Origin: Labrys monachus
Lineage (GTDB): Bacteria > Pseudomonadota > Alphaproteobacteria > Rhizobiales > Labraceae
DNA length: 64,000 nucleotides
Reading direction: 5' to 3'
Assembly: GCF_030814655.1 (NCBI RefSeq)
Contig: NZ_JAUSVK010000001.1
Span: forward strand, 5,773,001-5,837,000
Shown in pieces: positions 42,160 to 49,577 of the stretch; positions within the stretch are counted from its first letter, which is position 1, and each line of letters begins with the position of its first letter. Made by a program: the position numbers and the translations under genes. Under the pieces are notes generated by a model. It was not told the origin of the DNA and made no database searches. It saw nothing but the letters and a program-made list of their open reading frames with translations.

Positions 42160-42401
42160 CGCCGCCGGCAGCACTCCCCGGGCGCGCGGACGTCCCGTCC
42201 GCCCTTCCCGCGACAACGCCCGCCCCCGGCGATTTTCGATCGGCCGCGACTCGGCTATGCTTGCCGCCGGCGCGGCCCGCGCCTCCCCCCTCCGCTCGGG
42301 AAAGCATCGTTCATGCCGGGCCATCCCATCCTCGGACCGACCGTTCGGGCACCAGGCATAAGGAGGGGTTGCGAAGATCGCTCGCAAGGGGAGGTTTTGC
42401 C

Positions 42402-43103
42402 GTGAAGCTGTCCGCACCCGTCCACCATCTGAAGCGCCGGGCCAGGCGCCTGTCGCGCGAGGAACGCATTCCGCTCCACCAGGCGCTCGACCGCGTGGCC
42501 GCCGGGGAAGGCTTCGGCGCCTGGAGCCTGCTCGCCGCCAGGCGGACCGCGACATCGCCCGCCGGCGGGCTGTTCGCCCGGCTGGCACCCGGCGACCTCG
42601 TGCTCATCGGCGCCCGGCCCGGCCACGGCAAGACGCTGATGAGCCTCGAACTCGCGGTGGAAGCCATGAAGGCGGGCCGCCGCGGCGTGCTCTTCACGCT
42701 GGAATATACGGCGCGGGACGTCATCGATCGCTTCCGCGCCATCGGGGCAGACCCGGCGCATTTCGGAGGCCTGTTCGACTTCGACGATTCCGACGCCATC
42801 AGCGCCGACTACATCGTCGGAGCGCTGGCCACGGCGCCGCCCGGCACCCTCGTCGTCGTCGACTACCTGCAGCTGCTCGACCACAGGCGCGAAAACCCGC
42901 CCTTGATGGCGCAGATCCGCACCCTGAAGGCCTTCGCCGCCGACCGGGGCCTCATTCTCGTCTTCATCTCCCAGATCGACCGCTCCTACGACCCGGCGAA
43001 GAAACCCTGCCCCGACATCGGCGACGTCCGCCTGCCGAACCCGCTCGACCTCTCGCTGTTCAGCAAGATGTGCTTCCTGCACGCCGGGCAGATACGGTTT
43101 TAA
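42402..43103 (+). CDS. DnaB-like RecA-fold ATPase, small (233 aa)
   Basis: P-loop ATPase related to the C-terminal half of DnaB helicase. Walker A is GARPGHGKTLMSLEL (near residue 75) and Walker B TLVVVDYLQLLDH (near 155). FTLEYTARDVIDR and LVFISQIDR match the DnaB/RecA-core motifs (sensor Gln). The first 45 residues (HLKRRARRLSREERIPLHQA, LDRVAAGEGFGAWSLL) form a helical segment seen at the N-termini of some small rhizobial proteins. It lacks the DnaB N-terminal domain, so replicative function is unlikely. GGGGAGG 7 bases before GTG sets the start. The role is unknown. Confidence 0.8.
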   Translation: MKLSAPVHHLKRRARRLSREERIPLHQALDRVAAGEGFGAWSLLAARRTATSPAGGLFARLAPGDLVLIGARPGHGKTLMSLELAVEAMKAGRRGVLFTLEYTARDVIDRFRAIGADPAHFGGLFDFDDSDAISADYIVGALATAPPGTLVVVDYLQLLDHRRENPPLMAQIRTLKAFAADRGLILVFISQIDRSYDPAKKPCPDIGDVRLPNPLDLSLFSKMCFLHAGQIRF

Positions 43104-43218
43104 ACGGCGGCATCCTTCGCGGCGCCGGTGGCGGCTTCGATCGCGAGGCCGGTTCGAAAGGGTGTGTTCGGTCGTGCGTATTCCACGCCGCGGCCGACGG
43201 CGGCGGCTTCGCGAAGCA

Positions 43219-43258
43219 GCCCGACAATGCCGCCAGACGATCGGCGGCATTGTCGGGC
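43219..43258. terminator. Perfect 16-bp hairpin between convergent genes
   Basis: Two exact 16-base arms (43219-43234 and 43243-43258) with an 8-base loop, between the end of the DnaB-like gene (43103) and the end of the HxlR gene (43338). The position suggests a bidirectional terminator. No long T run flanks it. Confidence 0.65.
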
Positions 43259-43337
43259 ACGAGCCGAGATGAAAAGCCAATGTCGTCTGCTCGCGCCAAA
43301 AGCAGTCGTTGGCCTCGGACGCACACCAGACGCGTCT

Positions 43338-43670
43338 TCACTCCGACGCCACGCCGATAATCTCTTGGGTTTTATCGCCCCATTCCGCCATCGCCGCCAT
43401 TATCGGCCGAAGCGTCTCGCCCAAGGCGGTCAAGCTATACTCGGTTTTGGGCGGAATCGTTGCGTATTCCCGTCGCGATATGAGGCCCCACCCTTCGAGC
43501 TCCTTCAGCTCCTTCGACAAGATCCTGTCGCTGATCGGGGGACATCCGCGACGCAGCTCGGTGTAGCGCAGTTTTTCATTCCGAAGGAGCAGCCAGACGA
43601 GCTTCGCCTTCCACCGCCCGCCGATAACGCGCGAGGTAAAGATTACGGGGCATTGCTTCGGTGTTGTCAT
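43338..43670 (-). CDS. HxlR-family transcriptional regulator with N-terminal Cys
   Basis: 110-residue winged-helix repressor. The HxlR/MarR-like core reads VIGGRWKAKLVWLLLRNEKL, then RYTELRRGCPPISDRILSKE (recognition helix) and GLISRREYATIPPKTEYSLT (wing). Cys7 in TTPKQCPVIF is placed like the redox-active Cys of YodB and QorR, HxlR proteins that respond to quinones and other electrophiles. The ATG at 43670 is chosen; a longer frame upstream adds unrelated residues. It diverges from an MDR oxidoreductase gene with a palindrome in the gap. Confidence 0.88.
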   Translation of the reverse strand: MTTPKQCPVIFTSRVIGGRWKAKLVWLLLRNEKLRYTELRRGCPPISDRILSKELKELEGWGLISRREYATIPPKTEYSLTALGETLRPIMAAMAEWGDKTQEIIGVASE

Positions 43671-43681
43671 CGCGTGACCCA

Positions 43682-43714
43682 CTAACAAAAAATTCCGTAC
43701 TTGTCGTTTGTTAG
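43682..43714. promoter_or_regulatory. Candidate HxlR operator: 8-17-8 inverted repeat
   Basis: CTAACAAA (43682-43689) and its exact complement TTTGTTAG (43707-43714), centred between the two divergent starts (43670 and 43787). AT-rich for this window. The symmetry and position suit repression of both genes by the HxlR protein. Confidence 0.65.
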
Positions 43715-43786
43715 CAGGTCGCTGTCTTATGTCGCAAGCCGCGAAGGGCGCGATGCCGCGCTCGCGGAGGCGCAGAGGAGACAGCC

Positions 43787-44785
43787 TTGAAAGCGATTTG
43801 CGTGACACCCAGCCGAACACTGGAGCTTCGCGATATTCCCGCCCCGCAAAATCCGCCGCCTGGCCACATCCTCGTTGACATGGACTCTGCCACGATAACG
43901 CATGGCGATCGGTTCTTCCTGAGCCGGCCCCTGCCCGGAGGCGCCTCCATGTCAGGCGGCGCCTGGGACGTCTATGGGTCCAATGGCGCGGGTAAGGTCG
44001 TGGCGATCGGGCCGGGTGTTCCTCCGGACTACGTCGGCAAGCCGGTGGCGATCTACAAGACCCTCGTCAGAAGCCCGGCCATCGTCGGCCTCTGGTGCGA
44101 GAAGGCGCAGTTGCCCTACGGGAGCTGCCTGATCCTGCCTGATCATGTTCGCGTCCGGGACTATAATGGCTCGTTCGCCAATGTCCTCACCGTCTATGCG
44201 TTTCTGGCGCAAATCGCCGCAGACGGACATAAGGGGATGATCGTCACGGCAGGAACATCTGCGACAGGCCGCATTGCGGTGTCGCTTGCGCGCCGACAGA
44301 ATGTGCCGGCGATCTTTGTCGTCCGCTCGACGTCAGCGCGCGCGGAACTCGTCTCGCATGGCGCTGAACATGTCTTGGTGACGACGGAGCCCGACTTCGA
44401 GGAGAGCGTAGGCGCGTTGTCGGCGGAACTCGGGGCGAGCGCAGTATTCGACGGAGTCGGCGGCGATCTGCTCAGCCATATCCTGCCGAGCCTTCCCATG
44501 AACTCGACGATCTACGTCTACGGGTTCCTGGGCGGTTCCGCGCCCGTTTCTTTTTCAACGATGCTTCTGATGGGCAAAAACCTGGTCCTTAGACGATATT
44601 CGGTCCTGGAAAACGCCACGGTCTCGAACCCACTGCGGCTTGCTGCAGCGATGAAGGAAATCGAAGGACTGATCGACGAACCTCTCTTCAGGACACGCAT
44701 TGGCAAGGAGTTCAGCCTCGATCAGATCGACCAGGCCATGGCCTATGAGGAGACGCCCGGTGCCCGAGCCGTCTTCGTCATGTAG
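43787..44785 (+). CDS. MDR-family oxidoreductase (zinc-binding-dehydrogenase/quinone-reductase-like)
   Basis: 332 residues with a GroES-like N-terminal part (MKAICVTPSRTLELRDIPAP, GHILVDMDSATITHGDRFF) and a Rossmann part starting IVTAGTSATGRIAVSLARRQ near residue 155, FVVRSTSARAELVSHGAEHV and VFDGVGGDLLSHILPSLP. It lacks the catalytic-zinc Cys/His set, as in NADPH-quinone reductases. Divergent from an HxlR regulator with a shared palindrome, the same arrangement as qorR/qor2 of Corynebacterium. It probably removes quinones or other electrophiles. The start has CAGCC only, without a clear ribosome site; the initiation could be weak. Confidence 0.86.
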   Translation: MKAICVTPSRTLELRDIPAPQNPPPGHILVDMDSATITHGDRFFLSRPLPGGASMSGGAWDVYGSNGAGKVVAIGPGVPPDYVGKPVAIYKTLVRSPAIVGLWCEKAQLPYGSCLILPDHVRVRDYNGSFANVLTVYAFLAQIAADGHKGMIVTAGTSATGRIAVSLARRQNVPAIFVVRSTSARAELVSHGAEHVLVTTEPDFEESVGALSAELGASAVFDGVGGDLLSHILPSLPMNSTIYVYGFLGGSAPVSFSTMLLMGKNLVLRRYSVLENATVSNPLRLAAAMKEIEGLIDEPLFRTRIGKEFSLDQIDQAMAYEETPGARAVFVM

Positions 44786-45114
44786 ACGGATGGGCATGCA
44801 AGAATTGCGTGCCCCACTTCAGCTGAAGGCGAGCTCGAACGCCGATCTCCATCACGGTCACTCCCTAACTTTGGCTCAAACGCGTCAAAAGCGGTCAGTG
44901 GACATACGGCAATGTCTCCAAGCCGGTGGTGGATATGAACCCGTCATGAGGACCTCAAGCGATTGCATTGGCGCCAGCGCTGGATAGCGCTATTTGAATG
45001 ACCAAATTAGATATGCGTACGAACGCATTTGACCTGGGCGTTGGTCTGCCCCGGGAGGGGACCGGTGCCTCGCCCTTCCCGGAGCCGCGCCAAGCGTTGC
45101 GCGAAGCGGAAGCC
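44786..45114. other. 329-base gap without a convincing gene
   Basis: Lies between the MDR oxidoreductase and the convergent SDR gene. Short open frames have no recognisable domain or ribosome site. Composition is more AT-rich than the surrounding genes. No repeat or hairpin of note. Confidence 0.45.
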
Positions 45115-45909
45115 TTATGCGATTGTCCGCACGACGCCGCCGTCGACACGCAAGGACGTGCCCGTCGTCCCCGACGCCTGCTCCGAGCAGACATAGACGA
45201 CCAGGTTCGCGACCTCTTCGGTCGTCGTGAAGCGATTGAGGAGTGTTGTCGGGCGCAGCGTCTTCAGGAACTGCTGCTCGGCCTCCTCTTGCGTGATGCC
45301 CTGCGCCTCTGCGGTCGCCTTCATCCAACCGCTCATGATCTCCGAATTCGTTGGACCGGGGAGGACCGAATTGACGGTGACCCCCGTTCCGCCGACCTCC
45401 TCGGCCAGGCCCCTCGCAATGGCGAGCTGAGCCGTCTTGGTCATGGCGTAATCGACCATGTCCTTGGGGACCGCGAGCGCGGACTCGCTGCTGATGAAGA
45501 CGACACGCCCCCAGCCGCGCTTCGTCATGCCCGGCACATAGTGGCGGGAAGCGCGGACGCCGCTCATGACGTTGAGCTCGAAGAGATCGATCCACTCCTT
45601 GTCGGCAATGTCGAAGAACGGCTTCGGGCGCCCCGTGCCGACATTGTTGACGAGGATATCCGCATCCGGTGCCCGTGCGAACAACTCGGCCGCGCCTTCC
45701 GGGTTGGCGAGATCGGCGGAGACACCGGCAAGCTCGGCGTTTGGGAAAAGCGTGCGCAGCTCCCGAAGCGCTGTCGCGACCCGTTCCTCGCCGCGTCCGT
45801 TGATCACGACGGACGCCCCAGCGCGTGCCAGTCCTTCGGCGATGGCTCGGCCGATGCCCGCCGTAGACCCGGTAACGACCGCCTTGCGTCCGGTAATATC
45901 GATATTCAT
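45115..45909 (-). CDS. Short-chain dehydrogenase/reductase (SDR)
   Basis: NAD(P)-dependent oxidoreductase of 264 residues. Cofactor motif VTGSTAGIGRAIAEGLARAG (TGxxxGIG), structural DILVNNVGTG (NNAG-like), catalytic Ser in VVFISSESALA, and Tyr and Lys in VDYAMTKTAQL (YxxxK). The C-terminal LRVDGGVVRTIA is typical. The ATG at 45909 follows AAAGGGA; the frame is open 12 codons upstream. It diverges from a LysR regulator that probably controls it. The substrate is unknown. Confidence 0.92.
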   Translation of the reverse strand: MNIDITGRKAVVTGSTAGIGRAIAEGLARAGASVVINGRGEERVATALRELRTLFPNAELAGVSADLANPEGAAELFARAPDADILVNNVGTGRPKPFFDIADKEWIDLFELNVMSGVRASRHYVPGMTKRGWGRVVFISSESALAVPKDMVDYAMTKTAQLAIARGLAEEVGGTGVTVNSVLPGPTNSEIMSGWMKATAEAQGITQEEAEQQFLKTLRPTTLLNRFTTTEEVANLVVYVCSEQASGTTGTSLRVDGGVVRTIA

Positions 45910-45944
45910 GGCGCATTCCCTTTCAAGCGTTGGTAGACGCCTCA

Positions 45945-46003
45945 TTTAGGTCATGCGAAAAACATCGATAATACTGCGGATCTTCATAAGATTGATGCCT
46001 AAA
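45945..46003. promoter_or_regulatory. Divergent SDR/LysR control region with inverted repeats
   Basis: TTTAGGTCAT at 45945-45954 faces ATGCCTAAA at 45995-46003 (complementary except for one missing base). Between them lies a small palindrome ATCTT-CAT-AAGAT (45980-45992), close in length to LysR T-N11-A boxes. The region is AT-rich and is the only space between divergent starts 45909 and 46013. Confidence 0.5.
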
Positions 46004-46012
46004 GAGAATGAA

Positions 46013-46903
46013 ATGGATCGATTTCAGGAGTTGAGTGCCTTTATCGCGGTGGTCGAATCGGGCGGCTTTTCGGCTGCTGCGCGTCGGACCGGCGAGTCGC
46101 AGCCCGCTGTCAGCAAGGCAATCGCCGCGCTCGAGAAGCGCCTCGGCGTGGCGCTGTTCAATCGGAGCACCCGCAGCGTGACCCTGACGGATCAGGGGCA
46201 GCGATATTATGACCGGACGAAGCCGCTCGTTGATGAAATCGACGATGCCGATAGCGAACTGACGAGCAGCACCCAGGCCGTGTCGGGCCTCATCAGGATC
46301 AGCGCGGCCTCCACATTCGGCCGCCTGCATATCCTGCCGCTGATACCCGAGTTGTTGTCGCTCTATCCCGGCCTTCAGGTGGATCTCGTTCTTTCGGATT
46401 TCGTGCGGGACATGGTGGAAGATCGGATCGACCTGGCGATCAGGGTGGGGCCGGTCGAAGACCCGGACGCGGTTGTCCGCCGGGTGGCGGTCACGCCCCT
46501 CGTCTGCGTCGGATCCCGTCGCTACTTCGAGAAGCACGGGATGCCGAGGACTCCCGCAGACCTGAGTGAGCACAATTGCCTTCTATACGGTGGCTTGGCG
46601 GACTTGGCGAAATGGCCCTTTTCAGGCCCGCATGGACGGTTCAGCGTGCCCGTTCGCGGCAACTTGTCCTCCAACAGCGTCGAAACGATCCGGGCTGGTG
46701 TTCTCGCCGGCGTCGGAATCGGCCTCTTCGCCAAGGTCTCGCTCGCCGATGAGCTCAATCATCCCGACGTGATCACGATACTGGACGACTTTCTCGAAGA
46801 CGGCAGAGACATCAGCCTCGTCTGGCCGAAGCGTCGGTTCGTGCCGGCGCGCGTGCGCCGCGCGACCGACTTCTTTGCAGCAGCCGTCCCGCAGCGTCTC
46901 TAG
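46013..46903 (+). CDS. LysR-family transcriptional regulator
   Basis: 296 residues. N-terminal winged helix: MDRFQELSAFIAVVESGGFS, AARRTGESQPAVSKAIAALE (recognition helix) and LFNRSTRSVTLTDQG. The effector domain follows from residue 90 (GLIRISAASTFGRLHILPLI, LVLSDFVRDMVEDRIDLAIR). The CrgA/AphB-type subgroup is suggested by the RSTR and R-x-R-x-W-P-like C-terminus. The ATG at 46013 is preferred for the family start; an ATG at 45995 would add six residues. Divergent from the SDR gene. Confidence 0.92.
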   Translation: MDRFQELSAFIAVVESGGFSAAARRTGESQPAVSKAIAALEKRLGVALFNRSTRSVTLTDQGQRYYDRTKPLVDEIDDADSELTSSTQAVSGLIRISAASTFGRLHILPLIPELLSLYPGLQVDLVLSDFVRDMVEDRIDLAIRVGPVEDPDAVVRRVAVTPLVCVGSRRYFEKHGMPRTPADLSEHNCLLYGGLADLAKWPFSGPHGRFSVPVRGNLSSNSVETIRAGVLAGVGIGLFAKVSLADELNHPDVITILDDFLEDGRDISLVWPKRRFVPARVRRATDFFAAAVPQRL

Positions 46904-46968
46904 CGAGGCGTCTCACACCGACGGAACGGGTTGGACATCCATCCGCCCGCCGGCACGCACGCATTCGG

Positions 46969-48192
46969 TCAGCCCTGGCTGAAGGCGACCTGCCTGCCGC
47001 CGCGGACCGCCATGATCGCGGCTCCCAGCAAGCACATGACGCCGAGGAAGAGCACGACGGCAAGCGGTCCCTCGACATCGACGAGCAGGCCACCGAGCAC
47101 CGCGCCGCTCGATATGGCGATCTGGAACGTCGTGAGCAGCAAGGCGCCGGCGCTCTCTGCCTCGTCCGGGGCGGCACGGGTGATATAGCTCTGGATGCTG
47201 ACCGGAAAGGCACCGAAACCGAAGCCCCAAAGCGTGACACCCACCGCCGCCACCGCGCCCGAGGCACCCGCGGTGACGAGGATCGCGGCGGAGACAGCGA
47301 TGAGGCCGGCAGCAAAGACGCTGCCCAGCGCGGCATTCCGCTCCGTGATCATGCCGCCGACGAAATTGCCGAAGAAGCCGCCGACGCCGTAGCCGAGGAG
47401 CGCGAGCGAAACCAGTTTCGCATCGAAACGCGGGATGAATTCGAGATAGGGGCGAATATAGGTGAAGCCGGCAAAATGTCCCGCGACGATGAGGATCGTT
47501 GCAATGAGCCCGACCCGGATCTTCGGGCGTCGCAAAACTGCAGCCATTGTGCCCAATCCGGCATGTCCGGCCGGCGGCAGCGAGGGAATCGTGACGGCTT
47601 GCCCGATCAGCGCCAGCACGCCGACCAGGCCGGCAACGACAAAGGCGGCCCGCCAGCCGAGCGTCGCTCCGATATAGGCGCCGAGCGGCGCCGCCGTGAC
47701 GGTGGCGACCGAGACGCCGGTGAAGATTATAGCCATCGCGCGCGGCAAGTGCTCGGTGGACACCAGGCGCATCGCGATCGCGCCGGCCATTGCCCAAAAG
47801 CCGCCAAGCCCGATACCGAGGAGGACGCGCGACAGGAGAAGCATGGTCAGCCCGTTTGCGAGGGCAGCGAGCGCGCAGGCGAGCACGAGCAAGGCGGCCA
47901 ACCCGAAAAGGGTCCACCGCCGGTTCAGGTTCCGGGTGCCGATGACAATGCCCGGACCCGCGATCCCCGCGACAATGGCCGTGATCGTCACCGTCTGGCC
48001 GGCGGCGCCTGACGAGACTCCGAGGTCTGCGGAAATGGGGGTCAGCAGGCTCGCCGGCAGGAATTCCGCCGTGACCAGGCCGAAGACGCCGAGGCTCAAA
48101 GCGCCGACAGCGCTCCAGCGCGACGGGGTCTCGATGCGGGAGCCAGACGCAGACGCGACGACATCGGCCGCTTCGACGGTGGTATCTGTCAT
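46969..48192 (-). CDS. MFS transporter (AraJ/NepI-like exporter)
   Basis: 407 residues, twelve helices. FGLVTAEFLPASLLTPISAD near residue 40 is the characteristic start of the AraJ/SotB/NepI exporters of sugars, nucleosides or drugs, followed by the loop NLNRRWTLFGLAALLVLACA. The helix 4-5 motif MLLLSRVLLGIGLGGFWAMA (motif C of exporters) and EFIPRFDAKLVSLALLGYGV in the second half also fit. Divergent from an AraC regulator, which likely induces it. The gene is the third target in a row of regulator/target pairs. Confidence 0.9.
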   Translation of the reverse strand: MTDTTVEAADVVASASGSRIETPSRWSAVGALSLGVFGLVTAEFLPASLLTPISADLGVSSGAAGQTVTITAIVAGIAGPGIVIGTRNLNRRWTLFGLAALLVLACALAALANGLTMLLLSRVLLGIGLGGFWAMAGAIAMRLVSTEHLPRAMAIIFTGVSVATVTAAPLGAYIGATLGWRAAFVVAGLVGVLALIGQAVTIPSLPPAGHAGLGTMAAVLRRPKIRVGLIATILIVAGHFAGFTYIRPYLEFIPRFDAKLVSLALLGYGVGGFFGNFVGGMITERNAALGSVFAAGLIAVSAAILVTAGASGAVAAVGVTLWGFGFGAFPVSIQSYITRAAPDEAESAGALLLTTFQIAISSGAVLGGLLVDVEGPLAVVLFLGVMCLLGAAIMAVRGGRQVAFSQG

Positions 48193-48267
48193 GGGGTTCA
48201 GTCCTGTGTGCCGGGTTTCGCAGCGAGCCTTACCGCGACCAGCTCAGACTTAGACCTGACAGCGTGT

Positions 48268-48286
48268 ACTTTCCATGCTAGAAAGT
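48268..48286. promoter_or_regulatory. Candidate operator between MFS and AraC genes
   Basis: ACTTTC-(7)-GAAAGT is an exact 6-7-6 inverted repeat located 6 bases before the AraC start and 76 bases from the MFS start. It suits a dimeric regulator site or part of a promoter. Confidence 0.5.
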
Positions 48287-48291
48287 CCGAC

Positions 48292-49260
48292 ATGCTTGAC
48301 CGTTCGTCCAAACCCAGCGTCGGCAACCTCCCCGATCCTCTCAGCGAAATGTTGCGAGGGCTTCGGCTCGACGGCGTCGAATACGGCAGATGCCGGCTAT
48401 CCGAGCCCTGGTCAACGTCGTTTCCGGCGGAGGACGCCGCTCGCTTTCATTTCATATCGACGGGGGCGGCCTGGCTGCAGACCCCGGGCGGGGACTGGCT
48501 GGAATTGCGGCCGGGCGATGCGGTGCTGTTACCGCGCGGCAATGCGCATGTAATTGCCAACGCCCCGGGAATTCCGCCGCAGCCATTTGAACGGTTCGAT
48601 CGCAAGGAGGTCTGCCAGGGCGTGTTTGACGTCCAGTGCCCCGATGGCTGCGGCGAAACCGTGGCGTTGACGGCCTCGATGCGCTTCAACATCGACAAGC
48701 TTCACCCCTTGCTGCAGCTGATGCCGGATGCGATGTTGACGAGCGATCTCGCCAGGAATGATCCGGCGATCCCTCATTTGCTCGACGCCATGGCGCGCGA
48801 GGTGGAGTTGGACCGGGTCGGCGCAGGCGGCATACTCGCCCGCCTTGCCGATGTCCTGACCGCAACGCTTATTCGGACTTGGGTCGAGCATGGCTGCGGC
48901 GAGACGACCGGCTGGATCGCAGCGGTCCGCAATCCCGATATCGGCCGGGTGCTGGCGGCGATCCATCTGGAGCCGGACCGGGATTGGAGCCTTGCGGAGC
49001 TTGCGCGGCTGATGGGCGCGTCGCGCTCCGGATTTGCCGAGCGGTTCCAGAAGGTCGTCGGCGATACACCGGCGCGTTACGTGGTGCGTGTGCGCATGCA
49101 TCAGGCGCGCCAATGGCTGGGCGAGGGAATGCGTGTCTCGGTGGCAGCCGACCGGCTCGGTTACGATGCCGAGGCCTCTTTCAGTCGAGCCTTCAAGCGC
49201 ATCATCGGTGCGCCGCCAAGCCACTTCCGCAAGAGGGCAGACGCACAGCAATCGGAGTAG
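48292..49260 (+). CDS. AraC-family transcriptional regulator with cupin domain
   Basis: 322 residues. The N-terminal cupin-type ligand domain (SEPWSTSFPAEDAARFHFIS, GDWLELRPGDAVLLPRGNAH) belongs to the AraC_binding/cupin_6 type. The C-terminal two helix-turn-helices are WSLAELARLMGASRSGFAER (HTH1) and VSVAADRLGYDAEASFSRAF (HTH2, with GYDxxxxFSRAFK). Met at 48292 is chosen; the frame is open 28 codons upstream, across the palindrome. It diverges from the MFS exporter. Confidence 0.91.
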   Translation: MLDRSSKPSVGNLPDPLSEMLRGLRLDGVEYGRCRLSEPWSTSFPAEDAARFHFISTGAAWLQTPGGDWLELRPGDAVLLPRGNAHVIANAPGIPPQPFERFDRKEVCQGVFDVQCPDGCGETVALTASMRFNIDKLHPLLQLMPDAMLTSDLARNDPAIPHLLDAMAREVELDRVGAGGILARLADVLTATLIRTWVEHGCGETTGWIAAVRNPDIGRVLAAIHLEPDRDWSLAELARLMGASRSGFAERFQKVVGDTPARYVVRVRMHQARQWLGEGMRVSVAADRLGYDAEASFSRAFKRIIGAPPSHFRKRADAQQSE

Positions 49261-49577
49261 GGTCTCCTTGTCACTCCGCCGAGTTTTCAATTGTCCGACG
49301 CCGATATCTTGGATAGACAACAGTGCGTTCGTCAAAGAGCGCCTGCGGCGTCCTGTGTATGTTAAATAGAGCGCATCGCAGCCCCAATCGAGCTAATTGT
49401 ATGGTGAAGGATTTCGGTCTGTTGTGAGCCGCCGTTCACAGCTGACACGGTTCTTTGAGTTGCCTGAGATTTACGACGCCAAGGACGCGTGTGCAAAGCG
49501 GCGCTTCTATGCGAGTGGCGGCGGGCGAGCGTAGGAGCCGCCATGACCCAATACATCAAGAAATGGTTTGCCTGAGC
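49261..49577. other. 317-base region upstream of the helicase gene
   Basis: No convincing gene. A 10-codon frame (MTQYIKKWFA) ends at 49575, just before the helicase ATG, but lacks a clear ribosome site. A possible boundary of the defence island. Slightly AT-rich near 49360-49420. No integrase site or repeat recognised. Confidence 0.4.

Noticed and set aside
44998-45936. Rightward 312-codon frame opposite the SDR gene
   Set aside because: The SDR gene carries complete cofactor and catalytic motifs; the opposite frame is compositionally biased.
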